A stretch of 64,000 bases of DNA from an uncultured Acetatifactor sp. (GCA_934426825.1 CAKRYI010000012.1:1-64000), one strand, 5' to 3'. Counted from the first letter of the stretch, positions 1 to 12,113 are shown. Notes: generated from the sequence alone by a model not told the origin. Numbers and translations: made by a program.

Positions 1-30
1 CTTTCGTTTGAATTCGTAACTGTAACGCAT

Positions 31-69
31 AAAAATACCCCTTTCACTGGATGTCCAGTAAAAGGGGTA
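31..69 (-). terminator. Intrinsic terminator
   Basis: A 15-bp stem (arms 36-50 and 55-69, one G-U pair) with a 4-nt loop is followed on the minus strand by five T residues (31-35). It lies about 180 bases past the broken Nudix gene, which is the nearest minus-strand gene. The stretch 70-247 holds two short inverted repeats (around 130-150 and 150-168) and no recognisable gene. Confidence 0.65.
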
Positions 70-247
70 CATATCATCCTCAGAAAACAAGCGGTCATTT
101 TTGTCCAATTATTCTCAATGGGCTAACCGTCTATCGGTAGCACCTTTTTACTATTATTAATAGTAACTCTCCATAGTACATCTGTCAAAGAAATTTCTCT
201 TTTTTATCTAATAATTTAATTGTCTCATATAGCATGAAACAAAAAAA

Positions 248-736
248 TTATTGTTCTATTACTTGCTTTACAAGCTGCCAGCCGATACTTCCTTTCCTAA
301 GCAAAGATAACGCATCCTCATATTTCACCCACTCAACGGAATCAACTTCACCTGACATTTTAAAGTCTTGTTTCTTTACAGTTGCTTTGTAGCCCAACAT
401 AAGCATTTCTTTCTTTTCATACGGATAACTGCGAATAAATTCTAACGTTTCCACATTCTGCCCTGTCTCCTCTTTCACTTCACGAATAACAGTATCCTCA
501 GCAGATTCACCAATTTTCATAATTCCGGCGACACACACATATTTTGTGGTCGAAACATAATTTTGTTTTCATAGTGCAACTTCGTCGAATTCATTAACAA
601 CGGCTGCAATAATACTTGTTGTGAACATATCCCATAACGGAATACAACATTTTTCACAGAAGGGAATGTTTCCCTCATCACCAATTTCTTTTTTAATAAG
701 TTTATTTCCACAATGTGGACAATATGTAAAGTGCAT
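248..736 (-). pseudogene. Zinc-ribbon Nudix hydrolase, interrupted by an in-frame TGA
   Basis: The start ATG at 736 follows a good ribosome binding site (GAGGGAGGGAAT). The first part has a zinc ribbon (CPHCG, then CEKC) as in NudC-like NADH pyrophosphatases. The second part has a full Nudix box: G-x5-E-x7-REVKEETG. Both parts are in one frame but separated by TGA at 571-569, directly after the codons for DEVAL; the next codons read KQNYVSTTKYVCVAGIM, which fit a Nudix beta strand. A single base change from TTA (Leu) would give this stop, so I read it as a nonsense mutation. The downstream part could only be made by readthrough or reinitiation. Alternative: a sequencing error. The family hydrolyses nucleoside diphosphate derivatives; the substrate cannot be told here. 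Confidence 0.75.
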
Positions 737-874
737 ATTCCCTCCCTCGTTCTTTCTACCTTTACTATAATCAGTATAACATCTTTCTGCAACACACAAA
801 ACACAAGGATAAATAAAAAATTTCAAGCCAGCGTCGTTTCACAGAAATGCAACATGATATGCAACACAAAAATA

Positions 875-900
875 AAAACCCCAGTAAATACTGAGGTTTT
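875..900 (-). terminator. tRNA-Leu terminator
   Basis: On the minus strand an 8-bp stem (CCTCAGTA/TACTGGGG, extended by AAAA/TTTT) is followed by a T-rich tail. It starts 4 nt past the 3' end of the tRNA gene, so it ends the monocistronic tRNA transcript. Confidence 0.8.
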
Positions 901-904
901 CCAG

Positions 905-988
905 TGCGGAAGATGGGACTTGAACCCACACGATATTGCTATCACAAGATCCTTAGTCTTGCTCGTCTGCCAGTTCCGACACTTCCGC
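905..988 (-). tRNA. tRNA-Leu (anticodon AAG)
   Basis: An 84-nt class II tRNA. The acceptor arms GCGGAAG (988-982) and CTTCCGC (912-906) pair over 7 bp, with discriminator A at 905. The D loop reads AACTGGCAGAC, the T loop has GGTTCAAGTCC, and the long variable arm is typical of leucine tRNAs. The anticodon loop CTAAGGA gives anticodon AAG, decoding CUU. CCA is not encoded. Monocistronic: own promoter and own terminator. Confidence 0.95.
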
Positions 989-1002
989 ATCACGCAAAAA
1001 TG

Positions 1003-1031
1003 ATAATACCACCTTGCGGGGAAAATGTCAA
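1003..1031 (-). promoter_or_regulatory. Promoter of tRNA-Leu
   Basis: TTGACA (1031-1026) and TATTAT (1008-1003) with a 17-bp spacer, a near-consensus vegetative promoter, about 15 bp upstream of the tRNA 5' end. Confidence 0.9.
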
Positions 1032-1092
1032 TTCCTTTTTTTAAATTTGTTGGAATTTGTGAGATTATTTGTACAATTATACCATAAGCGAA

Positions 1093-1127
1093 GAAAAGGA
1101 AGCGTCCCATAGGGACATTTCCTTTTC
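1093..1127 (-). terminator. Terminator of the YfhO/LtaS-like operon
   Basis: A strong symmetrical hairpin (arms GAAAAGGAAGCGTCCC and its near complement, ATA loop) lies 24 bases past the stop of the YfhO-like gene. The T-tract is broken, so termination efficiency is uncertain. Confidence 0.55.
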
Positions 1128-1150
1128 GAGTGATGGATTTCGTATCATCT

Positions 1151-3646
1151 TTATTTGCGCCTTCTGCGCAGCATAAGCACCGTAAAAAGCAGTATGCTCA
1201 CTATGCTGACCACCATTCCCGCATACTCCCCGTACGGGGTGTACGTCATGAATAGCGTGTAGTTCCCCGGCTCCAAGTCAAATGCCATCAGGGCATTTCC
1301 GAACAATTCCGGCTGCACCTTCTCGCCGTTGATTTCCACTTTCCAGCCTTTCTCATAGGGAATGGACAAAACCAGCCGCCCTGCCTGCTCCATGGCAATG
1401 CTTCCCTCCACATGTGTGCTGTCGTACTCAACCTGCGTCAGATGGTTGGCGGAAAGTTTGTCTATCGCCTCTCTGAGCACTCCTTCGTCCAGTTTATAAA
1501 CATCCACGGAAATCGCCGGGGTATCGTCCTCCTCGTCCCCGTTACTCAGCGTCAGACGCTCTCCCGCCATCAGATTTCCCAAATACAGAACCGCATCCTT
1601 TTTCAAATCACTATAGGTTTCCGTCTCCAAAGAGCCTCCGATAACCTCTATCTTTTTCGTACCAGATGCCGTCACACAACCATAATAAATGCCGGTCTCC
1701 GGCGCCTCAAACTTTACATCATCCCCGGACTTTTCCGCCGTCACCCGTTCAAACAAAGTTCCGTCCACACCCAAGCTCTCTACCAGCTTATTCTGGATTC
1801 CCAGTCCGTTTCCAATATAGGTTTCCGGTAAATCAAATCCCGTCGGTGCCACATACCCGAAAGGAAGCGTTTCCGCAGCGCGGTACAGGTACACCACCCC
1901 ACTCTTTTCCACCTGTCTGTAGAGTGAGTTTGCATACTTGTCCGAAGACCCAAACATATATCTTACATTGAGAAGCGCCGACGTAAATGCCGTTGCACCG
2001 TCAAAGCCGTAATAAACCTTGCTGTGGCGCATTCCCAATTTTTCATACAACTCCATCACCGACGAATTCAAGGTGGAGGAAAAGACAGACGCCGTGGGAT
2101 ACCCTGCCAACGTGCCGTCATTCTTGGTCTTTCTTGTAAATTTCTCCATGCGGTAAAAATCTCCGCCGTCCTCCTGTTCCTTCGTCCACCGGTACAGCCC
2201 CTTATAATCCTGCTGCTCCCCCAGATATGCCGAGCGGCTTGTGGTTCCGATACTGGTATTTGCCATATTCACACTGCTCTCCGCAATGACCGCCACCAGC
2301 GTTATCAGACCGAGTCCCATTCTCCATTTTGCACCCTCTCTGGTCCGGTACAGGTACAAAATCACGGCATACACCGTCACAAATCCCAGCGTAAGCATCT
2401 CAATTCCCGTGGTAAAATCCTCGCTGTCTATGAACTTTTCACAGCACAGCAGGAAAAATACCGCGGCAAGATACCCGTACAAAATCTGTTTCCTGTCTAT
2501 CTGCGAAATGTTGCGGTACGCCTCATAACACAGAACAAGCACCAGCCAGATATAAAGAAAAGATTGTCTTGCCGGCAGGGAATCCGGGTAGTTCAGTCCG
2601 TGCCATGCGAAATCCAGCACGTTGGTGCTGAAACTGAGGAGCATAAAACCCGCCAGCGCCAGATTGGCAAAGCGCTTTTTCATGGGAATCGCCTGATTCA
2701 GCGCATAGACCGGCAGCAAAAGGAAAACCGCCACGCCGCAGTACAGATTGGGCCAGTGTTCCAGTCCCCTCTCCGTGGTGACGCACATACAATGCCTTGC
2801 CAGTTCGTCCAGCACGGAAAAATAGGACTTTAACTGCGTGGGAAAATCCGGGTCTCCGAAATTCGTCTGCAAAATAGCACAGACCTCCGGCACAAGAAGC
2901 ACCGACGCCATTCCGCCCGCAAGTATGGAATAGAGCACAAAATTTCCGACAATCCGAAAACTTCTCTTTTCCGTAATCAGCAGTACCACGAAGTACAGCA
3001 CCACAAAAATGCACACCATGATGGAAATGTAATAGTTGGTATAAATGGAAATCGCCAGCGCCACACAGTAAAGCCCGCATCTGCCCTCTTTTACCAGCCG
3101 CTCCAGTCCTAACAGAATGAGCGGTGCCAGAATGACGCAGTCCAGCCACATGATATTCCAGTTATACGCCGCAAAAAAACCGGACAGCGCATAAAAGCAG
3201 GAAAAGAACAGCATGGCGCCGTCCTTGCACTGAAAATGTTCCTTTAAATATTTAAAAAAGCTCCATCCGCTCAGCCCCGCCTTAATCACCACCAGATAGC
3301 TCATGAACTCCATCAGATGCGATTCCGGCACCAGAAAAGCCAGAAAATGCAAGGGGCTTGCCAGATAATAAACATACAGTGCCAGAAAATCAGAGCCAAT
3401 TCCCACATTATAGGAATAAGCCAGTCCTTCGCCTTCTTTTACTTTGCGGAGAAACTCGCTGAAAAAAGGCATGTACTGGTGGTACATATCCGAGAAAAGA
3501 AAACTCCTGTCACCGAAGGGATAAATTCCGTTTACAATAAATAAGGACAGCAGAATCACCACGGGAAGCACCGGTGCCAGCACCAGTGCTATCCTGTATC
3601 TTGTGTTCTCTCTGTCCAGTCCTGTTTTTTGAATAAAGCCTTTCAC
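1151..3646 (-). CDS. YfhO-family polytopic membrane protein (GT-C-like)
   Basis: An 831-residue protein with about a dozen hydrophobic segments in the first 480 residues, a soluble extracytoplasmic part and a final membrane helix before the basic end RRRRK. The early loop SDMYHQYMPFF, with an acidic residue after the first helix, is typical of the YfhO family. Bacillus subtilis YfhO is linked to lipoteichoic acid glycosylation; that role here is inference. The start is GTG at 3646, read from a GGAGAG site inside the previous gene. It abuts the stop of the LtaS-like gene with no gap, so the two are translationally coupled. The family length is about 800-900 residues, so it looks complete. Confidence 0.85.
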   Translation of the reverse strand: MKGFIQKTGLDRENTRYRIALVLAPVLPVVILLSLFIVNGIYPFGDRSFLFSDMYHQYMPFFSEFLRKVKEGEGLAYSYNVGIGSDFLALYVYYLASPLHFLAFLVPESHLMEFMSYLVVIKAGLSGWSFFKYLKEHFQCKDGAMLFFSCFYALSGFFAAYNWNIMWLDCVILAPLILLGLERLVKEGRCGLYCVALAISIYTNYYISIMVCIFVVLYFVVLLITEKRSFRIVGNFVLYSILAGGMASVLLVPEVCAILQTNFGDPDFPTQLKSYFSVLDELARHCMCVTTERGLEHWPNLYCGVAVFLLLPVYALNQAIPMKKRFANLALAGFMLLSFSTNVLDFAWHGLNYPDSLPARQSFLYIWLVLVLCYEAYRNISQIDRKQILYGYLAAVFFLLCCEKFIDSEDFTTGIEMLTLGFVTVYAVILYLYRTREGAKWRMGLGLITLVAVIAESSVNMANTSIGTTSRSAYLGEQQDYKGLYRWTKEQEDGGDFYRMEKFTRKTKNDGTLAGYPTASVFSSTLNSSVMELYEKLGMRHSKVYYGFDGATAFTSALLNVRYMFGSSDKYANSLYRQVEKSGVVYLYRAAETLPFGYVAPTGFDLPETYIGNGLGIQNKLVESLGVDGTLFERVTAEKSGDDVKFEAPETGIYYGCVTASGTKKIEVIGGSLETETYSDLKKDAVLYLGNLMAGERLTLSNGDEEDDTPAISVDVYKLDEGVLREAIDKLSANHLTQVEYDSTHVEGSIAMEQAGRLVLSIPYEKGWKVEINGEKVQPELFGNALMAFDLEPGNYTLFMTYTPYGEYAGMVVSIVSILLFTVLMLRRRRK

Positions 3647-5545
3647 TTACTCTCCATTTCCGTCCGAATCTTTTTGTTCATAATCAAACAGCAGATAATA
3701 CTCCAGACTCCGATACCCGTTCAATTCCTCATCCAGAGAATCCAGTTCCAGCTTGTTTCCCTGTGCATCCCGCACCTGCATGGCGCTGATTACAGGGTAC
3801 TGCTCCCTGACCTTTTTCAGTTCATTCTGATATGCGGGCAGCGGCAGACCGGCATTTTCCAGCAAATCTATCATCAGATAATTGGCACTGGTCTCCTGTC
3901 CCGACTTCTCCTCTATATCAAAATTGCTCCAGATGAGATAAGGCACTTTATATCTTAACAGATTTTCCTCTTCTGTCAAAGCATTGGGGTCTTTTTCATT
4001 AATTCTTAAGATTGGATTGCTCACATAAGCCGACGGCTGGTGGTCTCCAAAGAACACAATAATGGTGTCCTCGGACGCCTGACTGAAATAAGTAATCAGC
4101 TTTTCAAGCGCCTTGTCCGTCCTCTTCACTAAGGAAAGGTATTCCGGGAGCGCCTTGTTCGTCACGCCGTCCACCGTCACGTCCGGGGTAAAGTTGGCAA
4201 ACTCCTCATCATATCCGCCGTGATTCTGCATTGTCACGTTAAATACAAAAAGAGGGCTGTCCGATTCCTTTTCCTCGTATAAATCAATAATTTTGTCAAA
4301 GCATGCCTCATCCGTGATATATTTGCGCAGCTTTCCCGCCCCGGAAAAATCGTCTTTTGACAAAAAAGTATCAAATCCCATCAGAGGATAAACCCGGCTT
4401 CTGTCCCATCCGTCCGGGTAGTAAGGGTGAATGGCAACGGTGTCATAGCCCAAATCTTTTAAGTAGGATGCCAGCGTCGGCGTTTCCTTGTGCAGATACT
4501 GCTGGTACGCCACGCTGCCCTGCGGCAGAAATGCCATGGTATTTCCGGTCAAAAACTCGAACTCCGTATTGGCAGTATTTCCGCCCAACACCGATACATT
4601 CATATAGCCGGTTACGGTGTTGTCCGCTCCCTGCTGTAAACCATGTAAAAAGGGCATGTAATCCTCGTTGGTACTCATCTCTCCCAACACGGACAAATCA
4701 GAGAACGCCTCATCCATAATAACGATAACATTGGGGCGCTTCGCATTCTCCGGATTTTCTTTTGCTGCCGCAAGTCCCTGAGACTGCTTTTCGCTCTCCG
4801 TATAGAGATTGCCCGTATCCTCCGCAGAATAACCGCCCGGTTTTTCCACATTCAGGTACTCCATTTCCATCAAAAATGCCACCGCATTGCCGTCCCGCTT
4901 GTTCATCACGGCAGGGGTAAACAGCTTGTCATACAGCCCGAAACGACTCACAAAGCTCTCACTTTGCACCATTCCGGTATACCCCCACAGCATAATGACC
5001 GGAAGAGTCACTAACAAAAGCCTCTTATATTTCCGTCCCGGCGCCTTCATATGAAAGCGGCTTTCCAAAACCAAAAGCAGCAGAAAAGCAAGAATGACCA
5101 CCACGGTCTGCCATTCCAGACTGTAGCTGTAATTGTTTGCAACGCTTGCCGCCGTGCGGATGGAAAAAAGATCCCACGGGCGAATCGGTGTAGAGCGGAA
5201 ATTCATCACATAATAATTTGCCAGTCCGATAATCATAAACAGACCGCTCTGAATCATCAGCGCCACCCGCACATATTTGAAAATTCCAAAAAGCAGAAAT
5301 CCCATAAGCTGATAAAACACAATGTTAAGCAGCTGGGTCTTGAAATTCATGGTGGTGATGGGATTGTGCGTATACCAGTCAAAAAGGTAAAACGTAATTG
5401 CCGGGCAGGTCAAGAGTGCGATGCAGGAGGGAACTTTCTCTTTCGTAACTCCCATCTGTACAAATCTGTTCTTTATCCATGTAAAAAAAGCCACCGCCAT
5501 TGCACGGAATCCGGCTCCACCTGTTCTTTTCTGTAAATAGTCCAT
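3647..5545 (-). CDS. LtaS-like sulfatase/phosphoglycerol transferase
   Basis: A 632-residue protein with about five transmembrane helices (within residues 40-190) and then an extracellular alkaline-phosphatase-fold domain. The metal and nucleophile motifs of lipoteichoic acid synthases are present: VIVIMDEAFSDL (Glu279), GGNTANTEFE (Thr324 at the position of the LtaS nucleophile) and FFGDHQP (Asp501, His502). The family moves glycerol phosphate from phosphatidylglycerol to glycolipid or glycan. First gene of a two-gene operon with the YfhO-like protein, which suggests building and glycosylating a polyglycerolphosphate-type polymer. Start ATG 5545 with AGAGGAA upstream. It could instead modify another envelope glycan. 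Confidence 0.87.
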   Translation of the reverse strand: MDYLQKRTGGAGFRAMAVAFFTWIKNRFVQMGVTKEKVPSCIALLTCPAITFYLFDWYTHNPITTMNFKTQLLNIVFYQLMGFLLFGIFKYVRVALMIQSGLFMIIGLANYYVMNFRSTPIRPWDLFSIRTAASVANNYSYSLEWQTVVVILAFLLLLVLESRFHMKAPGRKYKRLLLVTLPVIMLWGYTGMVQSESFVSRFGLYDKLFTPAVMNKRDGNAVAFLMEMEYLNVEKPGGYSAEDTGNLYTESEKQSQGLAAAKENPENAKRPNVIVIMDEAFSDLSVLGEMSTNEDYMPFLHGLQQGADNTVTGYMNVSVLGGNTANTEFEFLTGNTMAFLPQGSVAYQQYLHKETPTLASYLKDLGYDTVAIHPYYPDGWDRSRVYPLMGFDTFLSKDDFSGAGKLRKYITDEACFDKIIDLYEEKESDSPLFVFNVTMQNHGGYDEEFANFTPDVTVDGVTNKALPEYLSLVKRTDKALEKLITYFSQASEDTIIVFFGDHQPSAYVSNPILRINEKDPNALTEEENLLRYKVPYLIWSNFDIEEKSGQETSANYLMIDLLENAGLPLPAYQNELKKVREQYPVISAMQVRDAQGNKLELDSLDEELNGYRSLEYYLLFDYEQKDSDGNGE

Positions 5546-5627
5546 TTCTCATTCCTCTTTTCATAAATGCAGAACCCATCCATTCAAAATATGCTTCTGC
5601 ACTATGATATACTAGTCCATTTAATCA

Positions 5628-5655
5628 GAAAAAACAATTTGTGTTTTGCACACAA
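5628..5655 (-). terminator. Weak possible terminator after the ATP synthase operon
   Basis: A 6-bp stem (TTGTGT/ACACAA) is followed on the minus strand by ATTGTTTTTTC, about 140 bases past atpC. The stem is short, so this is tentative. Nothing else was recognised in 5656-5795. Confidence 0.3.
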
Positions 5656-5795
5656 TTCCGACAATAACGGGGCTTATTTTGTTGATTTTTTACATTATTT
5701 TTACATACTGTAAGTCGGAGCAACTTGTCAGTCTGTTTCTACTTTTCCTGCTTCTTCCAGCCGGACTTCCACGCGTTGCCTCTTTCCGCCGCCTC

Positions 5796-6212
5796 TCAGT
5801 GCACTTCGTACTTTCCCGCCTCTTTCAGTCGAATCATGGCTCTTGCCAGAGACGCCTGTGAAACATGGTACTCCTCGATACTCTGTTTCTGCCGCAGTTG
5901 TTCCTCGGCACGCTCCTTCGCCTGTCTTGCCCGTACTTCATCAATATCCTCCGGCCGCTCTGCGGTGTCCACAAGCATTGTCACACGGTTGTTGGCGATA
6001 TGGACAAAGCCGATACCGACCACCGCCTCACGCCACTCGTCCTGCTCCTGTTCCTTAAAACGAACCTCGCCCACCTGCGTGGCAATGACCATATCCTCAT
6101 GGTGCGCCATAATCGCCTGTTCGCCGTCCAAGGCGGGTACAATGACGATACCGCATTTGCCGTCATAAAAGACTTTATCGCTGGCTATGATTTTCAAGCT
6201 GAATGTGTTCAT
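5796..6212 (-). CDS. atpC: ATP synthase F1 subunit epsilon
   Basis: About 138 residues. An N-terminal beta-sandwich (NTFSLKIIASDKVFY, then GEQAIMAHHEDMV) is followed by a two-helix C-terminal part rich in charged residues (RPEDIDEVRARQAKERAEEQL). Epsilon belongs to the central stalk and can inhibit ATP hydrolysis. Last gene of the operon, touching atpD. Three nearby starts are possible (TTG 6221, ATG 6218, ATG 6212). I prefer ATG 6212, which sits 9 nt after AGGAAGG; ATG 6218 would overlap the atpD stop by one base. Confidence 0.93.
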   Translation of the reverse strand: MNTFSLKIIASDKVFYDGKCGIVIVPALDGEQAIMAHHEDMVIATQVGEVRFKEQEQDEWREAVVGIGFVHIANNRVTMLVDTAERPEDIDEVRARQAKERAEEQLRQKQSIEEYHVSQASLARAMIRLKEAGKYEVH

Positions 6213-6217
6213 CTGCA

Positions 6218-8540
<2,323 letters not shown>

Positions 8541-8550
8541 GACACACCTC

Positions 8551-10581
8551 CTATTTCTGCAGATACTGCTCTTTAAACTCGCCCGCTGCGGCAAGAATCT
8601 GTCCGTTCAGTTCCTCATCCAGCGCCTTGGTGGTCTCAAGCTGACGGTTAATTTCCGGATATTTTTCTGCCAGATAAGCAAGCATTTTCATCTGGAAATC
8701 CTTCACCTGCTCCACCGGAATGTCAAGCATGACTCTTCCGTTTGCCGCACAAAGTGTCTCCACCTGCTCCGGCATGCTAAGGGGTCTGCACAGCGGCTGC
8801 TTTAACAGCTCCATCAGCACTCGTCCGTGCTGCAACTGCTCCTTGGTGGCATTGTCCAAATCGGAGGCAAACTGTGTAAACACTTCCATCTCACGGAACT
8901 GCGCCAAATCAATTCGGATACTTCCCGCTGCCTTTTTCATGGCCTTTGTCTGCGCCGCGCCACCCACACGGGATACGGAAAGTCCTACGTTTACGGCAGG
9001 ACGCATACCGGAGAAGAACAAGTCGCTCTCCAAGAAAATCTGTCCGTCCGTGATAGAAATGACGTTGGTGGGAATGTATGCGGACACGTCTCCCGCCTGT
9101 GTCTCGATAATTGGCAGCGCCGTAATGGAACCGCCTCCCAGTTCATCACTCAGTCTGGAGGAACGCTCCAGCAGTCTGGAATGTAAGTAGAATACGTCAC
9201 CCGGATAAGCCTCACGTCCCGGAGAACGCTCCAGCAAAAGGGAAAGAGCACGGTACGCCACGGCGTGCTTTGACAAATCATCATATACAATCAGCACGTC
9301 CTTGCCCTGATACATAAAATACTCTGCCAGTGCGGTTCCCGAATAGGGTGCAATGTACTGTAAAGGCGCCGGGTCACTTGCGGTTGCCGACACGATAATG
9401 GTGTAATCCATAGCCTCGTGCTTTTTCAGTGTTGTCACCAGTTTTGCAATGGTGGACGCTTTCTGACCGATTGCCACATAGATACAGATAACATCCTTGC
9501 CCTTCTGATTCAGAATAGCGTCTACGGCAATGGAAGTTTTACCGGTCTGACGGTCGCCGATAATCAGCTCACGCTGTCCCCGTCCGATAGGGAACATGGA
9601 GTCAATGGCAAGAATACCGGTCTCCATGGGAACTCCGACCGACTTACGCTCCACAATGGAAGGTGCGGGCTGCTCAATGGGGCGGTATCCTTCCTCTGCG
9701 ATAGGACCTGCACCGTCAATGGGCGCACCCAATGCGTCCACGATTCTTCCGCAGAATCCGTCTCCTACCGGAATACCTGCCTTTTTGCCGGTGCGCACCA
9801 CTCTGGTGCCCTCGCGGATTTCATTTTCCCGTCCGAACAAAATACAGCCGATTTCATCCCGGCGGATATCCTGTACCATTCCCTTGACACCGGAATCAAA
9901 AATAACAATCTCGCCGTACATGGCGTGGTCGATGCCGTTTACATTGGCAATACCGTCGCCGACCCAGCTTACGCTTCCCACTTCGTGGTCCTTTGCTTCC
10001 AGTTCAAAGTCTTCAATCTCGCTTTTTAAAATGGAGATAATTCCCTGCTCGCTGGCACCGGCGGTCTTTCCTGCCTGCTCCAGCTTTTCCGAGAGCTGTT
10101 TCATACGTCCGGTGGTACTCCAGTCGTACACCTCATTGCCGGCGGCAATCACAAATCCGCCGCCCAAAGAGGCATCCTGTCTGGTTTCAAAAATCATGTC
10201 CTCCCTGCCGTATTTCTTTACCAGAAATTCTTTAATACTCTGCAGCTGCTCCCCGGTGGGCGGCGTCACGTAGGACAGTGTCACCACAAATTCGCCCTTT
10301 TTCTCCGGTGAGGAGGCACGGTATGCTTTTACAATATCGTCCCAGAGTTCCACATCCCCGTTGTCGCAGAGGACTTTCAAGAAATCACGGATTTGAATGG
10401 GAAATACCTTATCAATGACATTGTGTTTTGCAGTAATCAAAACGGTAGGATTTTCAAAATCCACCCTTACCTGCGGTACAGCCTTGAAGATATCGTCCGC
10501 CTGACCCACAATGTCGTTTCCTATATTCAGTTCGTGCAATGTCTTTGCATAATCTAAAGCTGTACTAATCACACTTTTCAC
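8551..10581 (-). CDS. atpHA: Fused ATP synthase delta-alpha subunit
   Basis: One 676-residue open frame carries a whole delta subunit and a whole alpha subunit. Residues 1-170 match delta (start [15 protein letters not shown], end [19 protein letters not shown]). Residues about 178-676 match alpha, with GDRQTGKT (about 342-349), the catalytic-site loop and the C-terminal helices. Each part has normal length, joined by a short linker near [10 protein letters not shown]. The start is GTG 10581, overlapping atpF by 17 bases; the GTG three codons later is an alternative. Delta is normally one copy per F1 and alpha three, so the fusion raises a stoichiometry question. An internal ATG at 10104 (residue 160) has only a weak, distant GGAG. 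Alternative: a sequencing error that removed a stop and start, but no frame change is visible. Confidence 0.93.
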   Translation of the reverse strand: MKSVISTALDYAKTLHELNIGNDIVGQADDIFKAVPQVRVDFENPTVLITAKHNVIDKVFPIQIRDFLKVLCDNGDVELWDDIVKAYRASSPEKKGEFVVTLSYVTPPTGEQLQSIKEFLVKKYGREDMIFETRQDASLGGGFVIAAGNEVYDWSTTGRMKQLSEKLEQAGKTAGASEQGIISILKSEIEDFELEAKDHEVGSVSWVGDGIANVNGIDHAMYGEIVIFDSGVKGMVQDIRRDEIGCILFGRENEIREGTRVVRTGKKAGIPVGDGFCGRIVDALGAPIDGAGPIAEEGYRPIEQPAPSIVERKSVGVPMETGILAIDSMFPIGRGQRELIIGDRQTGKTSIAVDAILNQKGKDVICIYVAIGQKASTIAKLVTTLKKHEAMDYTIIVSATASDPAPLQYIAPYSGTALAEYFMYQGKDVLIVYDDLSKHAVAYRALSLLLERSPGREAYPGDVFYLHSRLLERSSRLSDELGGGSITALPIIETQAGDVSAYIPTNVISITDGQIFLESDLFFSGMRPAVNVGLSVSRVGGAAQTKAMKKAAGSIRIDLAQFREMEVFTQFASDLDNATKEQLQHGRVLMELLKQPLCRPLSMPEQVETLCAANGRVMLDIPVEQVKDFQMKMLAYLAEKYPEINRQLETTKALDEELNGQILAAAGEFKEQYLQK

Positions 10582-11053
10582 CTGTCTTTGCTATAAATTG
10601 GTTGTAAAGTTCCCTGTCGGCTTCCTCATTCTGCTTGGAAGCAACAATTTTAGCGGTTGCCGCAACAACAAGGTCTGCAATCTGCTCTCTTGCCTGCTGC
10701 ATATATTTTTCCTGTTCCATGTCCGCAGTTTTCTTCGCGTCACTCTTAATTTTATCCGCCTCCGTCTTAGCGTCGGCAACAATTCTTTCGTACTCGTCGC
10801 TCGCCTTGCTTCTGGCTTCATTCAGGATTCCGGCTTTCTCCTCGGCAACGGTGCTTAAGGATTCCTCATACTGCTTTTTCATTGCCTCTGCCGCATCCTG
10901 CGTATTCTGTGCGTCTGCGTACTGCTTGTCAATCTCCGCCTGTCTGGCTTCGAGGACTTTTTTCACGGGCTTAAATAGGAATTTGCGGACAATCCAATAG
11001 ATAATCAGCAGATTGATGATTGTCCACACAAGATTCATGTCTAATCTCAGCAT
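10565..11053 (-). CDS. atpF: ATP synthase Fo subunit b
   Basis: 162 residues: one N-terminal membrane helix ([20 protein letters not shown]), then a long charged coiled coil ending in a delta-binding helix. It forms the outer stalk. Start ATG 11053 after AAGGATGG. The 3' end overlaps the delta-alpha gene by 17 bases. Confidence 0.97.
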   Translation of the reverse strand: MLRLDMNLVWTIINLLIIYWIVRKFLFKPVKKVLEARQAEIDKQYADAQNTQDAAEAMKKQYEESLSTVAEEKAGILNEARSKASDEYERIVADAKTEADKIKSDAKKTADMEQEKYMQQAREQIADLVVAATAKIVASKQNEEADRELYNQFIAKTGEKCD

Positions 11054-11095
11054 GTCCTGCCATCCTTTCTTTCCTTAATTTCCCATACCATCTGA

Positions 11096-11311
11096 TTAGC
11101 CAAGGAAAAGAATAATCAGAATACCGATAACGAATCCGTAAATAGCGGTTGCCTCTGCCAACGCGCCACCAAGCAGCAACAGCTTTGTAATTTTGCTCTC
11201 CGCCTCCGGCTGTCTTGCCACTGCCTCTGCTGCCTTACTTGTTGCGATACCGATACCGATACCTGCTCCTATACATGCCAATGCTGCAATACCTGCTCCG
11301 ATTGCTACCAT
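11096..11311 (-). CDS. atpE: ATP synthase Fo subunit c
   Basis: A 71-residue proteolipid of two helices joined by the polar loop RQPEAESK. The ion-binding Glu53 lies in [10 protein letters not shown]. The glutamine found in the first helix of Na+-type rings is Ile here ([13 protein letters not shown]) and the residue after Glu is Ala, which argues for H+ rather than Na+ coupling (inference from residue patterns). I chose ATG 11311 because it follows GGAGGAAATT; starts at 11323 or 11344 would add residues unusual for the family. Confidence 0.95.
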   Translation of the reverse strand: MVAIGAGIAALACIGAGIGIGIATSKAAEAVARQPEAESKITKLLLLGGALAEATAIYGFVIGILIILFLG

Positions 11312-11402
11312 AATTTCCTCCATTCCGCCGTCTTTTGACGGCACACGTTATTTTCATTCATTTCCTCTGCTTACGTTCTGCTCTGCTTTCCGTAAGCCGC
11401 TC

Positions 11403-12113
11403 CTATTCCATTGCTTCTTTGATAAAAAGGGATGTCAGGAACACAAATACATATGCCTGAATCAGTCCGTCAAAAATATCAAAGTAGAAGCTGAAGGGCA
11501 CCGGAAGTGCCACAGGTACCAAGAGCTTCAATAATTCCATAATTACAAATGCTCCCAGTACGTTACCGAACAGTCGCATACACAGCGACAGTGGTTTGAT
11601 AAATACCTCCAGAATGTTAATCGGGGTCACAATGGCTATGGGCTGTGCAAAGCTCTTAACCCATCCGCCCACGCCTTTCTTGTGGATTCCGGCATATTCA
11701 ATGAGTATGATACTCATAATCGCCAGTGCCGCCGTAACATTCATATCCTTGGTGGGTGGCTTCAATCCGAAGAGTCCGATAATATTGGATATACCAATGA
11801 ACACAAGCACCGTCGCCAGATAAGGCACATATGCTTTGCCCTCTTCTCCAACCATACCGGTTACAAAGCTGTCCAGTTTTGTGACAATCGTCTCCGCCAC
11901 CAACTGCCTCTTACTGATGTTGTTCACCTTCAGGTTTCTCGTCAGGAAAATCGACAACAGCAGTATGACCGCCATGATGACCCATGTGATTACGACTGAT
12001 TCGGCAATCTGTAATTCATAACCGCCTATCAGGGGAATCCCCTTTGGAATTGTCACGGAAAATGCGGTATCCACGTTTAGCTCGGCAAGCAGTTCTGCCG
12101 CCAAATCTCCCAT
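11403..12113 (-). CDS. atpB: ATP synthase Fo subunit a
   Basis: 236 residues with five or six membrane helices and the essential arginine in PLSLCMRLFGNVLGAFVIMELL-like helix 4 (SLCMRLFGN). It forms the ion half-channels against the c ring. First gene of the operon; no atpI-like gene precedes it. Start ATG 12113 with AGGAAAGTGGG upstream. Confidence 0.97.
   Translation of the reverse strand: MGDLAAELLAELNVDTAFSVTIPKGIPLIGGYELQIAESVVITWVIMAVILLLSIFLTRNLKVNNISKRQLVAETIVTKLDSFVTGMVGEEGKAYVPYLATVLVFIGISNIIGLFGLKPPTKDMNVTAALAIMSIILIEYAGIHKKGVGGWVKSFAQPIAIVTPINILEVFIKPLSLCMRLFGNVLGAFVIMELLKLLVPVALPVPFSFYFDIFDGLIQAYVFVFLTSLFIKEAME

Noticed and set aside
569..571. Selenocysteine codon in the Nudix gene
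   Set aside because: No stem-loop of SECIS type directly after the TGA and no Sec-containing Nudix family known to me; a nonsense mutation is simpler.
1412..2833. Plus-strand ORFs opposite the YfhO-like gene
   Set aside because: Antisense frames caused by codon bias; no ribosome sites and no protein features.
11096..11311. Na+-type c ring
   Set aside because: The first-helix glutamine and the Ser after the ion-binding Glu are both absent, which favours H+.
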